DNA of 64,000 nt from Pirellulaceae bacterium (GTDB lineage Bacteria; Planctomycetota; Planctomycetia; Pirellulales; Pirellulaceae), in assembly GCA_029243025.1 (NCBI GenBank), contig JAQWSU010000018.1:327233-391232 (forward strand). Reading direction: 5' to 3'. The translations under genes were made by a program, and so were the position numbers. Positions 63,046-64,000 of the stretch are shown here, piece by piece. The first letter of the stretch is position 1; each line of letters starts with the position of its first letter. Below the pieces are notes generated by a model, which saw only the letters and a list, made by a program, of their open reading frames with translations, did not search any database and was not told the DNA's origin.

Positions 63046-64000
63046 TCACTTAGAAGACTTCTTTTTATCTTTCGGATCAGGGGCATCTGACGTCTGCTTA
63101 CGCGAGTGAAATTGCAGCAGATCAGAAAACGTCCGCATCGGCTCACTGCCGTCGGCCATACCATCCGTAATGGGAACCACAGGCTTCGACTTCTTTTTGG
63201 GTTTCCAAGATGTCTTTTCGCGTGCCCCTTTTCCTCGCGAGCCCACTTTGGAGGGCTTTTTTTCACCGCCTTTTCCTCGAGGCGGACGCCGGCGCTTTTG
63301 TGATGCACCTTGCTCGGTCGACTTAGCGCCGCGAGCCGGCTTGGGTTTCTCAGTTCCAGGCTCAATCGCTGTCAGCGAAACGCGGCGACGTTTCTCATCT
63401 ACATCGACAACCCAGACTTCGAGGATGTCACCAACACTCACTACATCATGGGGATCACTAATGAAACGATCGGCCAAACGACTGACATGAATCAAACCGC
63501 TGTCTGTCAAACCAATATCGACAAAGGCGCCAAAGTCGACAACGTTCAACACGGCTCCTGAAAACTTCATGCCCGACTTTAAATTCTCAATCTTCAGAAT
63601 CTCACGTCGGAAAACTGGAGGCGACAAATCTTCTCGAGGGTCGCGTCCTGGACGAGCCAAAGACGCCATAATGTCCGTCAAAAGCAACGTCCCAACGGAA
63701 AGTTTTTTAGCCAAAGGCGACACATCCACTTGAGCTAACTGATCAGCCAAGTTGATTAGTGTCGCTTCACTGGCTGGAGCTTCACTGGCTGGAGCTTCAC
63801 TGGCTGGAGCTTCACTGGCTGGAGCTTCACTGGCTGGAGCTTCACTGGCTGGAGCTTCACTGGCCGGAGCTTCACTGGCTGGAGCTTCACTGGCTGGAGC
63901 TTCACTGGCTGGAGCTTCACTGGCTGGAGCTTCACTGGCTGGAGCTTCACTGGCTGGAGCTTCACTGGCTGGAGCTTCACTGGCCGATCGTTTCATTAGT
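63046..64000 (-). CDS. tex: C-terminal part of a Tex-like transcription accessory protein, 5' partial, with repeat insertion
   Basis: The frame stays open to the right window edge, so the N-terminus is missing; ATG 63996 is an internal or chance Met. After about 75 residues of (PASEA) repeats comes SVGTLLLTDIMASLARPGRDPRED, the signature of Tex between its HhH and S1 domains, then the S1 domain GMKFSGAVLNVVDFGAFVDIGL...LIHVSRLADRF. A basic tail (RGAKSTEQGASQKRRRPPRGKGGEKKPSK) follows. Tex binds nucleic acid and helps transcription. The repeat lies where Tex normally has a helical linker. Confidence 0.75.
   Translation of the reverse strand, partial: LMKRSASEAPASEAPASEAPASEAPASEAPASEAPASEAPASEAPASEAPASEAPASEAPASEAPASEAPASEAPASEATLINLADQLAQVDVSPLAKKLSVGTLLLTDIMASLARPGRDPREDLSPPVFRREILKIENLKSGMKFSGAVLNVVDFGAFVDIGLTDSGLIHVSRLADRFISDPHDVVSVGDILEVWVVDVDEKRRRVSLTAIEPGTEKPKPARGAKSTEQGASQKRRRPPRGKGGEKKPSKVGSRGKGAREKTSWKPKKKSKPVVPITDGMADGSEPMRTFSDLLQFHSRKQTSDAPDPKDKKKSSK
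63766..63985 (-). repeat. 15-bp minisatellite inside the tex-like frame
   Basis: Unit TTCACTGGCTGGAGC on the plus strand, about 14.7 copies in tandem, nearly identical; two copies carry a T-to-C change. On the coding strand it gives PASEA repeats. As the unit is a multiple of three, gain or loss keeps the frame. Confidence 0.97.

Noticed and set aside
63756..63980. Frame with VKLQP repeats
   Set aside because: It is the out-of-frame reading of the 15-bp minisatellite; only the PASEA frame joins the S1 domain.
63766..63985. Possible CRISPR array
   Set aside because: Units are only 15 bp, directly adjacent with no spacers, and lie in a coding frame.

Overview
The window looks like chromosomal DNA from a member of the Planctomycetota, probably a Pirellulales-type marine or freshwater relative of Rhodopirellula. 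That placement is by eye, from family content: a BBP7-like outer-membrane protein, a protein ending in an H-X9-DG pseudopilin motif, a FecR-like giant behind an anti-sigma-like N-terminus, several conserved hypothetical proteins that I associate with this phylum, a lysine-repeat histone-like protein, a sulfotransferase remnant and frequent TTG/GTG starts. Genes are short-spaced and on both strands, and convergent pairs often share stop-codon bases. No prophage, insertion sequence, integrase or CRISPR array is visible. Both window edges cut genes: a Kelch-symporter fusion at the left and a tex-like gene at the right.

Region by region. 1-7.2 kb is a sugar-related block: a mutarotase-type Kelch domain fused to a sodium:solute symporter with an AGE-type epimerase on the plus strand, facing an SDR / SIS / MetE-core / metallo-beta-lactamase operon on the minus strand. 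7.3-12.1 kb holds birA and a five-gene ExbB/ExbD operon led by a von Willebrand A protein whose single membrane helix carries a TonB-like SxxxH motif. 12.3-21.6 kb is housekeeping: def, fmt, miaB, glnE, a P-II protein, a ferredoxin, a HIT protein and a Trm112-like protein. 22-23.4 kb has tRNA-Ser(CGA) and a broken sulfotransferase gene. 23.6-34.8 kb has glutamate dehydrogenase, an aromatic/aspartate aminotransferase, a HEAT-like protein, the histone-like protein, a DEAD-box helicase and several membrane or lipoprotein hypotheticals.

34.9-45.6 kb contains an ECF sigma factor with an adjacent anti-sigma-like protein fused to a pseudopilin-type C-terminus, an NCS2-type permease, a methyltransferase, an M48 protease, dprA, aroB, a rhomboid protease and an orphan ParA. 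46-64 kb contains the BBP7-like protein, a TPR protein, the large FecR-like membrane protein, an oxidoreductase, a CoA-binding protein divergent from a MogA/MoaB protein, two nucleases, pepT, a family 2 glycosyltransferase, a HhH/HTH regulator, an FHA-GAF-cyclase, a histone-deacetylase-family protein and the tex-like 3' end with a 15-bp minisatellite.

The strongest candidates for something undescribed are the vWA/TPR/ExbB/ExbD/ExbD operon (a possible proton-motive-force-driven machine in which a vWA domain takes the place of the TonB C-terminal domain), the sigma / anti-sigma-pseudopilin pair, and a P-II protein whose modifiable Tyr51 is Phe. All functional calls come from reading translated sequence and motifs; no database search was possible.
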